A stretch of DNA of 64,000 nt from Sporolactobacillus putidus (GCF_014647035.1 NZ_BMOK01000007.1:114890-178889), one strand, 5' to 3'; positions 45,899 through 55,583 are shown, counted from the stretch's first letter. Translations and numbers: made by a program. Notes: generated by a model not told the origin, from the letters alone.

Positions 45899-47269
45899 AT
45901 GACTATCCAGGAAAAAATTGCAAACAAAAAGAAAGAACTTGCAGAGAAACGTGCAGAACTTAAGAAGAGAATTAAAGAATCTCGCGCAGCAGTAGCAGGG
46001 GATGACTCTTCTTTATCTGCTGATGACATTCAGAAAATCCAAAAACAGATTACAATCATTGAAAACGACTGCAAACAGTGTGCTGCGGATTTGGACGCAC
46101 TTGAACAGATCAGCCCACTTCTTCAAGATCCCGATGAACCTGATAATACCGACAGCGATATGGATAATGCTCAGACGGATTCTGCTGATCCTACCGATTC
46201 TACAGCCCAAACTTCTACGAATGGACAGGCTCCTGCACATAATAAAGCTGCTGGAGTCATTCCTGCTGGCAAACAAAGTAATAGTAGAATTATTACTGCT
46301 GAGGAAAGAGGAATTATCCTTCCGATGCATAATGTAAAAAATGCGGAACGCAGAAGCTTAGGACATGTACGTTCTTTTGAATCATACGTCAGATCTAAGG
46401 GAGAACGTCGTGATGTAGGTCTGGCCTTTGATGCATCCTACGGCGCGATTGTTCCTACAGAATACCTGAACGCAACCGATCAGCCGCTTCCTCCGAATAG
46501 TTTGGCTCCACTTGTTAATAAAGTTGCAGTCAAAGAACCTCACGGGTTTGCACCTATTTTCAAACGTCAGACACTTGGCATGACTGTTGTATCACCACTT
46601 CAGCCAAACGCTGTTACCGCAAATCCTGCCATTTACCCAGTTGAATATCAGGTACAAACCTATCGTCAACAATTGAACGTTTCTCAGGAAATGATTGACG
46701 ACACCAATGTGGATATTACGGGGAAAATTGCAGACTACATAAACGAACAGAAGTACCTTACAGAACAATATGCAATCGGTCACTTAATGGTCGCTGGCGA
46801 TGATACAACAGTCGTTACACCTGTAGCAATCTCCGTATCTAAAGGAACGGCTGGCTATCAACTTGACCTAGTTGATCAGATTAAGGAACAGTTTAACGTT
46901 AAATTAAACATTGCTTACACAAATCGTGTATTCGTTGCAACTCAGAGTGCTTTCCAGATTCTCGATACGTTGAGAGACAACTATGGACGTTACCTTGTAC
47001 AGCAAAGTATTACGGATGCTTCAAGTAAAACGATGTTTGGCGTTCCATTGGTTATTGTCCAAGACGTTGCGATGGGCGCTCAGGGTGAAGCCCATCTGTG
47101 GCTTGGCGATCCGAAAATGTTCTGCCTTTATGCACATAAGGCTGATACGACAGCTCGTTGGTTCGCTGGGTATAATTATGAACTTCAGCTTTATGCGTTC
47201 TATCGCGCAGACTTCCGTGTAGCTGACCCTGATGCTGGTATCTCTATGACACTTGCTATTACCGTCTGA
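45899..47269 (+). CDS. Major capsid protein, HK97 fold
   Basis: This is a 456-aa protein. A coiled-coil N-terminal scaffold (about residues 1-75, KKKELAEKRAELKKRIKE) is followed by a Pro/Asp/Ser-rich linker and the HK97-fold shell domain, with the P-domain segment NVDITGKIADYINEQKYLTEQY and the C-terminal FRVADPDAGISMTLAITV. The protease upstream would remove the scaffold. Confidence 0.95.
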   Translation: MTIQEKIANKKKELAEKRAELKKRIKESRAAVAGDDSSLSADDIQKIQKQITIIENDCKQCAADLDALEQISPLLQDPDEPDNTDSDMDNAQTDSADPTDSTAQTSTNGQAPAHNKAAGVIPAGKQSNSRIITAEERGIILPMHNVKNAERRSLGHVRSFESYVRSKGERRDVGLAFDASYGAIVPTEYLNATDQPLPPNSLAPLVNKVAVKEPHGFAPIFKRQTLGMTVVSPLQPNAVTANPAIYPVEYQVQTYRQQLNVSQEMIDDTNVDITGKIADYINEQKYLTEQYAIGHLMVAGDDTTVVTPVAISVSKGTAGYQLDLVDQIKEQFNVKLNIAYTNRVFVATQSAFQILDTLRDNYGRYLVQQSITDASSKTMFGVPLVIVQDVAMGAQGEAHLWLGDPKMFCLYAHKADTTARWFAGYNYELQLYAFYRADFRVADPDAGISMTLAITV

Positions 47270-47285
47270 TAGGAGGTAATGCTTT

Positions 47286-47624
47286 ATGCCGCTCACGGTT
47301 GACACATTAAAGTCGCAACTTCGTATTGACAGCACAGATGATGATGCATTTATCAGCGAACTTCTTGCTGAAGCACAAGATTACATAATCCATTCCGTTG
47401 ATTCAACGCAAGACATATCTGTTTATGAAACTCATCTTATGTTTGACCGTGCCTGTGCTTTGCTTGTCGGACATTGGTATTTCAATAGACAGCAATCATA
47501 TACAGCCTCAAGAATGCTTCCTCTCGATATTCCATTCGGTGTCACTGAAATTATCAGCATGTTACGTGGAATTATGATCATTACGCCTGATCCTACAACT
47601 ACTTCAACGGGTGGTGGTTTCTAA
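47286..47624 (+). CDS. Head-tail connector (gp6-like)
   Basis: This is a 112-aa helical protein with the start pattern LKSQLRIDSTDDDAFISELLAEAQDYI, the DNA packaging/connector family found directly after capsid genes. It shares its last base with the next start. Confidence 0.88.
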   Translation: MPLTVDTLKSQLRIDSTDDDAFISELLAEAQDYIIHSVDSTQDISVYETHLMFDRACALLVGHWYFNRQQSYTASRMLPLDIPFGVTEIISMLRGIMIITPDPTTTSTGGGF

Positions 47625-47974
47625 TGGCATTAGCAAATGATCCTTCACGTTTAAATAAACGGATAAGTTTCGGGACGACAATTCCATCAAATAACATTGG
47701 CGAAATTGCTGTGAGTCACGATGATTCTAATTTTCAAGATTCCTTTTCTGTTTGGTGTGGAATCTGGAATCGTAGTCTTGCGGAAAAATTTCAAGTAATT
47801 GGTACGGAACATCAGGACGACATCACAGTAATCATTCGTCATAATCCTAATGTGAATCAATCATTGTTAGCTCAATTAGATAGTGTGACTTACCGAGTGA
47901 TTGACGTAGCGCCTGATGATACACCAAACCCAGTGACTTTTGATTTGGTAACGATTAAGAAGGTGACACAATGA
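47624..47974 (+). CDS. Head closure/head-tail adaptor protein
   Basis: This is a 116-aa protein with the LNKRISFG...VWCGIWNRSLAEKFQVIG...RHNPNV pattern of SPP1 gp16-like stoppers. It overlaps the next gene by 4 nt. Confidence 0.88.
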   Translation: MALANDPSRLNKRISFGTTIPSNNIGEIAVSHDDSNFQDSFSVWCGIWNRSLAEKFQVIGTEHQDDITVIIRHNPNVNQSLLAQLDSVTYRVIDVAPDDTPNPVTFDLVTIKKVTQ

Positions 47975-48345
47975 GTAACAACAATATTCAGATTGATGGA
48001 CTCGATGAACTGTTCAGTCAATTGGATAAGATTAACATTTCCGATACTGTCAGGAAAGAAGCCATTGGTGAGGCTGCCGATATCTATGGCAACATCTTAA
48101 TTTCTAATACTCCTGTCAGCGATAAGGATAAGAAAAACCATTTGCGAGATGACGTTACATATAAAAAGAATCAATATCCTGATGGTAGTGTAGATGTGGG
48201 CTTCTCAAAATATGGTTGGTATTACCGATTCGTCAACAATGGGACAAAGAGTATGCCAGGGAAACATTTTATGGAACACTCTCTTGATGAAGCCCAACCA
48301 AAGATGCAGGAAGCGATTATCAATAGGATCATGGAAGGTGATTAA
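47971..48345 (+). CDS. HK97 gp10-like tail component
   Basis: This is a 124-aa protein with GLDELFSQLDKI and GWYYRFVNNGTKSMPGKHFMEHSLDEA, the HK97 gp10 pattern of tail-completion proteins. Confidence 0.88.
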   Translation: MSNNNIQIDGLDELFSQLDKINISDTVRKEAIGEAADIYGNILISNTPVSDKDKKNHLRDDVTYKKNQYPDGSVDVGFSKYGWYYRFVNNGTKSMPGKHFMEHSLDEAQPKMQEAIINRIMEGD

Positions 48346-48347
48346 TT

Positions 48348-48749
48348 ATGCTGCAATCATTTGAAGTTCAGCAAGCATTAATTAATCTTCCTCAGCTAAC
48401 GGCCATTGTTCCTGCCAGTCATATATTCTGTTATGCAGTTCCCGAAGAATTTCAAAAAGTTACGGATCAACCCGTTATCAGAATTGATGATATCCGAGGC
48501 TTATATAACAAGTTTGCGAGTAATCATGCCTATGGAGCTTATCGGACGGTTGAGATTCAGGGATGGTTTAATAGCAAAGATGTTGTTCGTGCGGATAAAG
48601 TTCGTAGACTTGTAAACACTGCATGTGAAAGTATTGCTTATTACAACTCATATGATGGTGGCTTTAACATTGATCCGAACACTGCTGAATTAATGTTTAC
48701 AACACAATACACCAAGGATTCTGTTGTCGAGGACGATGGAATGTCTTGA
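48348..48749 (+). CDS. Tail terminator/minor tail component
   Basis: This is a 133-aa protein in the slot of the tail terminator, between gp10 and the major tail protein. It has the typical pattern of an N-terminal helix and VIRIDDIRGLYNKFASNHAYG. It is assigned mainly by position. Confidence 0.75.
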   Translation: MLQSFEVQQALINLPQLTAIVPASHIFCYAVPEEFQKVTDQPVIRIDDIRGLYNKFASNHAYGAYRTVEIQGWFNSKDVVRADKVRRLVNTACESIAYYNSYDGGFNIDPNTAELMFTTQYTKDSVVEDDGMS

Positions 48750-48778
48750 TTATATAAATTAATAATTTTATCTGAGGG

Positions 48779-48803
48779 GACTGTCATTTGGCAGTCTCTA
48801 TTT
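48779..48803 (+). terminator. Terminator before the major tail gene
   Basis: The hairpin GACTG / CAGTC is followed by TCTATTTATTTTG. Confidence 0.6.
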
Positions 48804-48846
48804 ATTTTGTTTTTTAAACAGTAAAAATGAAAGGATTTGAAAATAT

Positions 48847-49659
48847 ATGTTAGTCGGTTTTGAATCTGCTCGCATCGGTGTAATGACCGAAGGGACAGAG
48901 AAATTTACATCAGCTAATATTTTTACCATTGATAAATCATCTGGTCGTACAATTGGAGCCAATATTCAGGGGCTAAACAGTACGCCAACAACACTTTGGG
49001 GATCCAATACGCCAAAGCAAATCCGTGGTGTCGGAACAGGTAATGTTACTTTGACCTTAGCTGCTGAAGATGTTCCTGAAGAAGTCATTGGCGCTATTAC
49101 AGGAGCTGTCAAGGATGCAAATGGTATTTGGACAATTGGACGAGATACTAAGCCTCCGTTTTCGGCAATTGAAATTGTTTCTAGTGATGGGAACAATCCA
49201 GTCTACTTGGCGTTACTAAAGGGAACTTTTGGATTTCCCGATGCTAACCCGCAGACCAATCAGCAGAATCAAACGATTCAGACAGATTCCCTTACATTTA
49301 CCGGCACAAGTCGAGATTCGGACTATCGTGTTTTTGCAAAGGGTTTTGAATCTGATCCAAGTTTTCAAAAAGCAGCGTGGGATGCCTTTGTTTTCCCTTT
49401 TAATTATGCGGCCGTAACGTCAATTGCCGTTGCGCCTACAACCGTATCGCTCGCAGTTGGTGGGACTCAGCAATTGACTCCTACAATTTTGCCGGTTGAC
49501 GCAAATCAAGCAGTTACTTACTCAACTTCGGATGCATCGAAGGCTACGGTAACTGGTAACGGATTAGTAACTGGTGTTGCAATTGGATCAGCAACAATCA
49601 CAGTTAAATCAAATGAAGATCCAAGCAAGACAGCTACAGTTTCAGTAACCGTTGCTTAA
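48847..49659 (+). CDS. Major tail protein with Ig-like Big_2 domain
   Basis: This is a 270-aa protein. Residues 1-185 form the tail-tube domain. Residues about 190-270 are a bacterial Ig-like (Big_2) domain (VTSIAVAPTTVSLAVGGTQQ, then ATVTGNGLVTGVAIGSATITV) that decorates the tail surface. Terminators lie on both sides. Confidence 0.92.
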   Translation: MLVGFESARIGVMTEGTEKFTSANIFTIDKSSGRTIGANIQGLNSTPTTLWGSNTPKQIRGVGTGNVTLTLAAEDVPEEVIGAITGAVKDANGIWTIGRDTKPPFSAIEIVSSDGNNPVYLALLKGTFGFPDANPQTNQQNQTIQTDSLTFTGTSRDSDYRVFAKGFESDPSFQKAAWDAFVFPFNYAAVTSIAVAPTTVSLAVGGTQQLTPTILPVDANQAVTYSTSDASKATVTGNGLVTGVAIGSATITVKSNEDPSKTATVSVTVA

Positions 49660-49672
49660 TCAATTGAAACAC

Positions 49673-49712
49673 AAGGGTTAGTTAGTTTTAAACGGCTAAC
49701 TAACCCTTTTTT
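49673..49712 (+). terminator. Terminator after the major tail gene
   Basis: A perfect 13-bp stem, AAGGGTTAGTTAG / CTAACTAACCCTT, is followed by seven T. It lies inside the late region. Confidence 0.9.
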
Positions 49713-49740
49713 TATTTTATTTATAAATGGAGGACTAAAA

Positions 49741-50121
49741 ATGACAGTACGAATTAAAATTTCAGGAAAAGAATATGCAGTAAAAGAAAGCATCAGAAAT
49801 GTAAAAAGGACTTATAAGATACAACAAATGTTTCTTAAACTCGGTTCAAAAGTGAATATTGATGGAGAAAATGCAACCCCCAAACAAATTGAAGAAGCAA
49901 TTAGCGCAAACGTCGATAGTTTCGACGATATCATGAATTACATTGCAGATGTCATCAATGATAAAAGATTAACGGTAGATTTTATGGAAGATAATTTGAC
50001 GACTGAAGAATTGACTCAGGTGATGACGGAGCTTATTAATGGAATTCTGCATATTGAAGAAAAGGATGAAGAAGTGAAGCAAGTAAAAAAGTTAGCATCG
50101 GCGAAGCGCTCAAAGGCTTGA
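49741..50121 (+). CDS. Tail assembly chaperone, zero-frame product (gpG-like)
   Basis: This is a 126-aa chaperone located between the major tail and tape-measure genes, as in lambda-type siphoviruses. A -1 slippery site near its 3' end lets part of the ribosomes continue into the extension at 50091. Confidence 0.88.
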   Translation: MTVRIKISGKEYAVKESIRNVKRTYKIQQMFLKLGSKVNIDGENATPKQIEEAISANVDSFDDIMNYIADVINDKRLTVDFMEDNLTTEELTQVMTELINGILHIEEKDEEVKQVKKLASAKRSKA

Positions 50122-50135
50122 ACGATCTTCGCCGA
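50085..50135 (+). promoter_or_regulatory. Programmed -1 frameshift signal
   Basis: The slippery heptamer A-AAA-AAG (50085-50091) is in the right frame. After a 6-nt spacer a perfect 9-bp stem, TCGGCGAAG (50098-50106) with CTTCGCCGA (50127-50135), follows. Confidence 0.9.
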
Positions 50136-50267
50136 GGACTCATGAAAGAAAATGGCTGGACTTTGGAACAGGTTGATGATCAAGACTATTACGAGTTGAA
50201 TGATTTGTTCTCAGACCATAATCCTGAAAATATGGAATCTCTGAATAATGTTCTAAAAAGAATTTAG
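50091..50267 (+). CDS. Frameshift extension of the tail chaperone (gpT-like)
   Basis: In the -1 frame 58 codons remain open after the slippery site to the stop at 50265-50267. They encode a helical, acidic segment (GLNDLRRGLMKENGWTLEQV). Fused to the zero-frame part this gives a gpGT-like protein of about 175 aa that binds the tape-measure protein during tail assembly. Confidence 0.85.
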   Translation, partial: VSIGEALKGLNDLRRGLMKENGWTLEQVDDQDYYELNDLFSDHNPENMESLNNVLKRI

Positions 50268-50282
50268 AAGGGAGGTTAATCA

Positions 50283-53200
50283 ATGCCAATTGGAAATGCA
50301 AAAGCACTTGCTAGTCTTGTCGTACATGTAGGGTTGGATAATCAGCAGATGACTCAAGGTTTATCTGCCATGAAAAACTCTGTTAGTGCTGCCACCTCTG
50401 AATGGCGCGCACAGTTTTCTGTTATGCAAAAACTCGGTGATACGGTTGGAGCTTACCAAGCGAAATACGACGGATTAACAAAGAGCATTCAAGCGCAGAA
50501 AAATTTAATTGATTCTCAGAAACAGCAACTTGCAGACATGGGAAATAGAACTGAACAAAACGCTTCTGCCTATGACAAACTCACATCTCAAATTAACAAT
50601 AATGTTAAGAGCATGGCCGCACAAATCGCTGAACAAGAAAAAACCAAACAGATGTGGGATTATCAAAAATCGGGGATTCAAGATAATAAGAATCAATTAT
50701 CTTTGCTTCAGCGTGAAATGGAATCCACTATTAAAATGTATCAAGCCCAAGGTAATGAACAGGAAGCAAACCGAGTCAAGTCTAAGGGTCTTCAGGATCA
50801 ATTGAATAATATGAATTCAACCTATGCCAAAGAACAGGACATGCTTTCCAAAATAGCTGAAGAGTCGGGAAAAGATTCAAGCGCCTATCGAGAACAAACA
50901 ATTCGCATGAATGAACTGGCTACGCAAATTGCTCATACTCAATCTGAATATGATAATCTTGGAAAACAATCCATAACTCTTTCTGATCGTCTAGGCAAAG
51001 TTCGCGAGTCTGCTCTGTCTGCTAAAAGTGTATTTATGGGTTCATTTCTTGGTGGATTAGCAAGTAATGTTGCCACAGCAGCATTTGGAAAAATTGAATC
51101 GGGAATCAAATCGGTTGTTGCCGCAGGTACAGCAGAGGATAAAACACTTGCCGGAATACAGTTTCAGTGGACAAGCCTCATGAAGTCGGCTAGTCAAGGC
51201 CAGGAAATGACTAAGGTCATAGATGACATGCACATGAAGACAAATTATAGCCTTGGCACAGTTTCCGCATTATCTAAAACGATGTTTGCGCTGACGAAAA
51301 ATAAACAGGGTATGCAAGACTTGGCGATGTCGATTATGGAAGTTGGACGAGCTAAAGGACTTGATGACAGTCAGCTCCTTAATATTTCTAAACGTCTTCA
51401 ACAGGTCGGTGTCAATGGTCGAATAACTTACGCTGATGTTGCCAAGATGACAAAAACTCTGCCTGGATTCAGTGCGGCGATGGCAACGGAAATGGGCGTA
51501 TCACAGTCAAAACTCGTTGAACTTGGTAAGCAGGGGAAGATAACGAGTAAAGACTTTCAGGACACTATGATCTCTATGGGTAAGTCTAATGCCCAATCTT
51601 TGGACACTTTTAATAAGACAGGTGCTGGATTACAGCTATCCATGAAAAATACATGGGCTAGTCTCGCTGGCGATATCATGAAGCCGATCACAACCACGAA
51701 CAAACAGGGATTAACTGATCTAACTAAGACTTTGCAAAGTCCAGAAATAAAAACAGCGGCCACTGATTTGGGTAAGGGAATTAGTCAGGCTATGTCGATG
51801 GCTTCTGTTGAATTAAGTAAATTTGTAGGCTTTATCAATAGTCATAAATCGCAAATCAGTGCGGATCTCAATGCAGTTAAGGATACTGTGAAAACAACCT
51901 GGGAAGTTGCCAAACCTGTTTTTGATTTTCTTATCAGTCATCCAAACGTATTAGCACCTGTTGCAGTCGGCCTTGTTGGATGGAAGACAGGTTTGTTACC
52001 AATAGGTAAATTGTTGAGTGATACGGGTAAAGCCATTACGGGAACAAGCAATGCAATAAAGTATCTTGGGACTGAAGGGACTGTTGGTAATAAGGCTCTC
52101 TTGGGAATTGGAAACAGTCTTAAAACGATTGGCAAGGCTTCTGTAACGGGTGTATCAAAGGGTATTTCAACCATTGGATCGGCTGCTAAAACATCTGCAA
52201 GTTTCATAGGAAGTATGTCAGTGAGTTTAGTTAAATCATTGGCAAATCAAGCTAAAGTTCTTGCGTTTGCGGCTGCACAGAAAGCTGCTGCTGTAGCATC
52301 AACCGCTTGGTCTGTCGCTCAAAAAGCATTAAATATGGCAATGAACGCTAACCCGATTGCTAAGGTAATTACTGTTGTGACAGCTTTAACTGCTGCTGCT
52401 ATTTATTCATACAATCACTTTAAGACGTTCCGTGATGTGGTCAATACCGTATGGGCTTTCGTCAAAGATATGTTTCAAGCTTCCGTTAACTTTTGTATTA
52501 AAGCTTTCCAGTCAATGTCTAAAACCTTTGGTTCAATTTGGTCTGTAATTAGCGACACATTTAACAATTACATAAAATATATCCGATCTATCGTTACCTT
52601 ATTTTCAGATTTCTTTACTGGACGTTGGGGAAAACTTTGGGGCGATGTTCAGAATATTGCTGGCGCTGGATGGAATCTTATCAGTGGTGCGTTTAAGGGT
52701 GGATTCAATCTATTAAACAACTTAACAGGTGGGATGCTCGGCAACATGTGGAATTCTGTAACCTCTGTCGGTGGTAAGATTATTGATTTCTTTAAAGCTC
52801 TTCCTGGTAATATGGCCGATGGTATTAAGGCAGGGGCGAAAGCATTAGGTAACGCTGGCATCTTTATCGGAAACCAATTGATCGATGGCGTTCAAAATGT
52901 TGTCAATGGCGTGATTGATGGAGTCGACTGGTTACTTGGAAAGATCAGTATGCCCAAAATTGACCATGTTAACTTTCCGAATATCCCCTATTTTGCAAAT
53001 GGTACAGTGGATAGTATGGGTCGATTTGTGCAGGACTCGGTTGTCCATGTTGGTGATGGTGGTAAACCTGAACTCATTAAACATGCTGATGGTACGATTG
53101 AGAAAACTCCGGCTAAGGACACACTCGTCATTGTAAAGAAGGGTGATTCAATACTTGGTGGGGATAAGACAGAACAATTATTGAAATCTGGTCTTCTCAA

Positions 53201-54122
53201 GTTTGCATCGGGTTCATGGCTAGGGTCAGCGGTAGATTTCATAAAGGGTGGATGGAATGCACTAACAACGGCTGGATCGGATATCTGGTCAGCCATGACT
53301 CATCCCACACAATTATTGAATACTGTTGTGAATCAATTCGCGGGTTCTGCTATGGGCAAGTTAAGTGGAACAGTCGCAGATGTGGCAACAGGAATTGTAA
53401 AAACGGTCGTCAAAGGTGCAGGAGATTGGCTGTCTAAACAGTTCAATGGTGATAATCCTGGTGGCTCAGGTGTTCAGAGATGGAAACCTGATGTCATTAA
53501 AGCCTTGCAGATGAACGGATTATCAACCTCATCTGATATGGTTAATAAAGTGTTAAAACAGATTCAAACTGAATCAGGCGGTAATCCTAACGCGATTCAG
53601 CACGGATACACCGATATTAACACCATTACAGGCAACTTAGCTGAAGGTTTGATGCAGGTTATTCCTCCGACCTTTGCACAGTATCATTTGCCAGGTCACA
53701 ACAATATTATGAATGGTTTTGACAATCTATTGGCTGCTTTAAACTATGCGAAGAATCGTTACGGATCTAGTTTATATTATTTAGGTCAGGGACATGGATA
53801 TGCGAATGGTGGACTGGTCACAACAGCACAGGTGGCTAATATTGCTGAAGGTAACAATCCTGAAATGATCATTCCTCTAACCAATCAAAACCGTGCGATA
53901 CAATTAATGTATCAAACGCTCGATTATTTGAAGGGTAAGAATGGATCAAATTCATCAGGATCAAACAATAATCCTGTAACGGTTACAAATCACATCAATC
54001 TTCCAGCGATAAATATTAATGTAACTGGTAATATGGATAGGAATTCAGCGAAAGATGCTGCAAATCAGTTCTTTGCACAAGTAAATAATAAATTAAAACA
54101 ACAGGGGGTTTCTCTTAATTAA
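50283..54122 (+). CDS. Tape-measure protein with lytic transglycosylase domain
   Basis: This 1279-aa protein sets tail length. Coiled coils fill the first ~240 residues. A conserved tape-measure core follows (about 280-470, KTNYSLGTVSALSKTMFALT), hydrophobic segments lie at about 640-720, and a soluble lytic transglycosylase (SLT) domain near the C terminus has catalytic E1097 in QTESGGNP and GLMQVIPPTF. The domain likely opens peptidoglycan during DNA injection. It is the last tail gene in the element. Confidence 0.93.
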   Translation: MPIGNAKALASLVVHVGLDNQQMTQGLSAMKNSVSAATSEWRAQFSVMQKLGDTVGAYQAKYDGLTKSIQAQKNLIDSQKQQLADMGNRTEQNASAYDKLTSQINNNVKSMAAQIAEQEKTKQMWDYQKSGIQDNKNQLSLLQREMESTIKMYQAQGNEQEANRVKSKGLQDQLNNMNSTYAKEQDMLSKIAEESGKDSSAYREQTIRMNELATQIAHTQSEYDNLGKQSITLSDRLGKVRESALSAKSVFMGSFLGGLASNVATAAFGKIESGIKSVVAAGTAEDKTLAGIQFQWTSLMKSASQGQEMTKVIDDMHMKTNYSLGTVSALSKTMFALTKNKQGMQDLAMSIMEVGRAKGLDDSQLLNISKRLQQVGVNGRITYADVAKMTKTLPGFSAAMATEMGVSQSKLVELGKQGKITSKDFQDTMISMGKSNAQSLDTFNKTGAGLQLSMKNTWASLAGDIMKPITTTNKQGLTDLTKTLQSPEIKTAATDLGKGISQAMSMASVELSKFVGFINSHKSQISADLNAVKDTVKTTWEVAKPVFDFLISHPNVLAPVAVGLVGWKTGLLPIGKLLSDTGKAITGTSNAIKYLGTEGTVGNKALLGIGNSLKTIGKASVTGVSKGISTIGSAAKTSASFIGSMSVSLVKSLANQAKVLAFAAAQKAAAVASTAWSVAQKALNMAMNANPIAKVITVVTALTAAAIYSYNHFKTFRDVVNTVWAFVKDMFQASVNFCIKAFQSMSKTFGSIWSVISDTFNNYIKYIRSIVTLFSDFFTGRWGKLWGDVQNIAGAGWNLISGAFKGGFNLLNNLTGGMLGNMWNSVTSVGGKIIDFFKALPGNMADGIKAGAKALGNAGIFIGNQLIDGVQNVVNGVIDGVDWLLGKISMPKIDHVNFPNIPYFANGTVDSMGRFVQDSVVHVGDGGKPELIKHADGTIEKTPAKDTLVIVKKGDSILGGDKTEQLLKSGLLKFASGSWLGSAVDFIKGGWNALTTAGSDIWSAMTHPTQLLNTVVNQFAGSAMGKLSGTVADVATGIVKTVVKGAGDWLSKQFNGDNPGGSGVQRWKPDVIKALQMNGLSTSSDMVNKVLKQIQTESGGNPNAIQHGYTDINTITGNLAEGLMQVIPPTFAQYHLPGHNNIMNGFDNLLAALNYAKNRYGSSLYYLGQGHGYANGGLVTTAQVANIAEGNNPEMIIPLTNQNRAIQLMYQTLDYLKGKNGSNSSGSNNNPVTVTNHINLPAININVTGNMDRNSAKDAANQFFAQVNNKLKQQGVSLN

Positions 54123-54123
54123 A

Positions 54124-54163
54124 AAGGCATCATCCATTAATTTGGGTGATGTCTTTTTTTTGT
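54124..54163. terminator. Terminator after the tape-measure gene
   Basis: The GGCATCATCC / GGGTGATGTC hairpin is followed by eight T. It separates the late genes from the minus-strand partition operon. Confidence 0.8.
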
Positions 54164-54474
54164 TAATTGATTTTCTTATAAAATTCTTGTGGTGATAAAC
54201 AGACTATTTTATTTCCTTCGTTTGTCCATTTATCAAATTGACGGATAACAAAAATGTCTAATTGGTTTTCATCGTCGTCAAAAGTCATAGTAAATAACTG
54301 TAACGGATGGCCTTGATAATTCAATATATCTTCTTTAATCTCATCATCCGCATAAAAATATACGTCTCCATTTTCCCCTTCATCAATGAAATCTTTGCTG
54401 TCAATTGTTCCCCTTAGATCGATCCATTCGCCATCAACTTTTGTTTTGATAAAGAAAAATCTGAATATCAGCAT
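54163..54474 (-). CDS. Hypothetical protein in the partition operon
   Basis: This is a 103-aa acidic protein that begins at the base right after the stop of the CopG-like gene. No family is recognised. It has no membrane segment except a short hydrophobic N terminus (LIFRFFF). Linkage implies a role with ParA, but that is inference. Confidence 0.6.
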   Translation of the reverse strand: MLIFRFFFIKTKVDGEWIDLRGTIDSKDFIDEGENGDVYFYADDEIKEDILNYQGHPLQLFTMTFDDDENQLDIFVIRQFDKWTNEGNKIVCLSPQEFYKKIN

Positions 54475-54780
54475 TCACATCAATCCATTCTCTTTCAATG
54501 CAGCTTTTACTACATTATTAACGAAAACTGATTTACTGACATTTAGCTTACCACTAGCTTTTAATCTGTCTAGAGCAACAGAGACATCAGGATCAAAATA
54601 AATACCAGTTAATTTTTTTTCGTTTTTCTTCTGTGGTCGATCAGATACCATTGATTTTACAATGCTATTACTATCATTTTCATTATTATCTACATTAACT
54701 TCTTCATTAATGTTTTCATTATTATCCTCATTAGCGACATTGCCGAAACTTGCCAAAGTTGCTTTCTTTCGTTGTGTCAT
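54475..54780 (-). CDS. Ribbon-helix-helix (CopG/ParG-like) partner of ParA
   Basis: This 101-aa protein has a Lys/Asn-rich flexible N terminus and a C-terminal ribbon-helix-helix unit (TGIYFDPDVSVALDRLKAS, SKSVFVNNVVKAAL). It overlaps the parA stop by 4 nt. Small RHH proteins next to ParA act as centromere-binding factors and repressors in plasmids. Confidence 0.8.
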   Translation of the reverse strand: MTQRKKATLASFGNVANEDNNENINEEVNVDNNENDSNSIVKSMVSDRPQKKNEKKLTGIYFDPDVSVALDRLKASGKLNVSKSVFVNNVVKAALKENGLM

Positions 54781-55571
54781 ACATTAACAGCCTCCTTAAC
54801 CTCATTATACAGGTTAATATAAGTGTTAACAATATCATTATTTTTATTCTCTTTAACTAAGGTTGCGGGTAAGCCATCAAAAGCCACAGCAGAGGCAAAA
54901 CGGATGGATCTTGGTATAACTGTATCAAACATCCTAATATGCTTATGATCGCAGTATTTACGGCATTGATCCAAGATATTAGTATGAAGGTTCGTCCGAT
55001 TATTCACCAAGGTTCCGACGACACCTAAGATGTCTAAACGTGGATTATGCGCTTGTTTAAATTCATTGATGGCATCCAACATCTTAATAAGGGAACGCAT
55101 AGAGAAGGATTCAGGTTGAAAAGGAATAAGCACTTCATCTGCAAATGACAGAACGTTACCGCTGACCAACCCAAGGTTTGGCGGTGAATCCAGAAAGATC
55201 ACATCATAATCATTTACAGTGTCTTTAAGCAAATCTCTTAATAGGTAGAACGGTTTCGGGTATTTATCTAGGTTGGTTAAGATTTCAAATTCAAGCATAG
55301 ACAAGGAATCATTCGAAGGAAGTATATCAATGTTATCCGTGACATGTTCGATGGCATAGCGTGGATCAACTTCATCAACTAATACATCAAATAGAGTATT
55401 GTCAAACTGATCAGGATTCTTGTTAAAGGAAAGCGACACATTGGCTTGATTATCACAGTCAATGATCAAGACACGTTGTCCATGTTGTGAGGCTATCCCG
55501 GCTAGGTTTGTAACAGTTGTTGTTTTCAATACGCCACCTTTATTATTAGCAACAGCAATAACGATACACAT
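54777..55571 (-). CDS. parA: ParA family partition ATPase
   Basis: This is a 264-aa ParA/Soj-type ATPase. A deviant Walker A motif, NNKGGVLKTTT, is near residue 10, DCDNQAN near 40, and Walker B VIFLDSPPN near 125. ATG 55571 is chosen because GGAGA lies 8 nt upstream; longer reading from 55619 is not supported. It segregates low-copy plasmids or plasmid-like prophages. Confidence 0.92.
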   Translation of the reverse strand: MCIVIAVANNKGGVLKTTTVTNLAGIASQHGQRVLIIDCDNQANVSLSFNKNPDQFDNTLFDVLVDEVDPRYAIEHVTDNIDILPSNDSLSMLEFEILTNLDKYPKPFYLLRDLLKDTVNDYDVIFLDSPPNLGLVSGNVLSFADEVLIPFQPESFSMRSLIKMLDAINEFKQAHNPRLDILGVVGTLVNNRTNLHTNILDQCRKYCDHKHIRMFDTVIPRSIRFASAVAFDGLPATLVKENKNNDIVNTYINLYNEVKEAVNV

Positions 55572-55583
55572 AATATCATCTCC

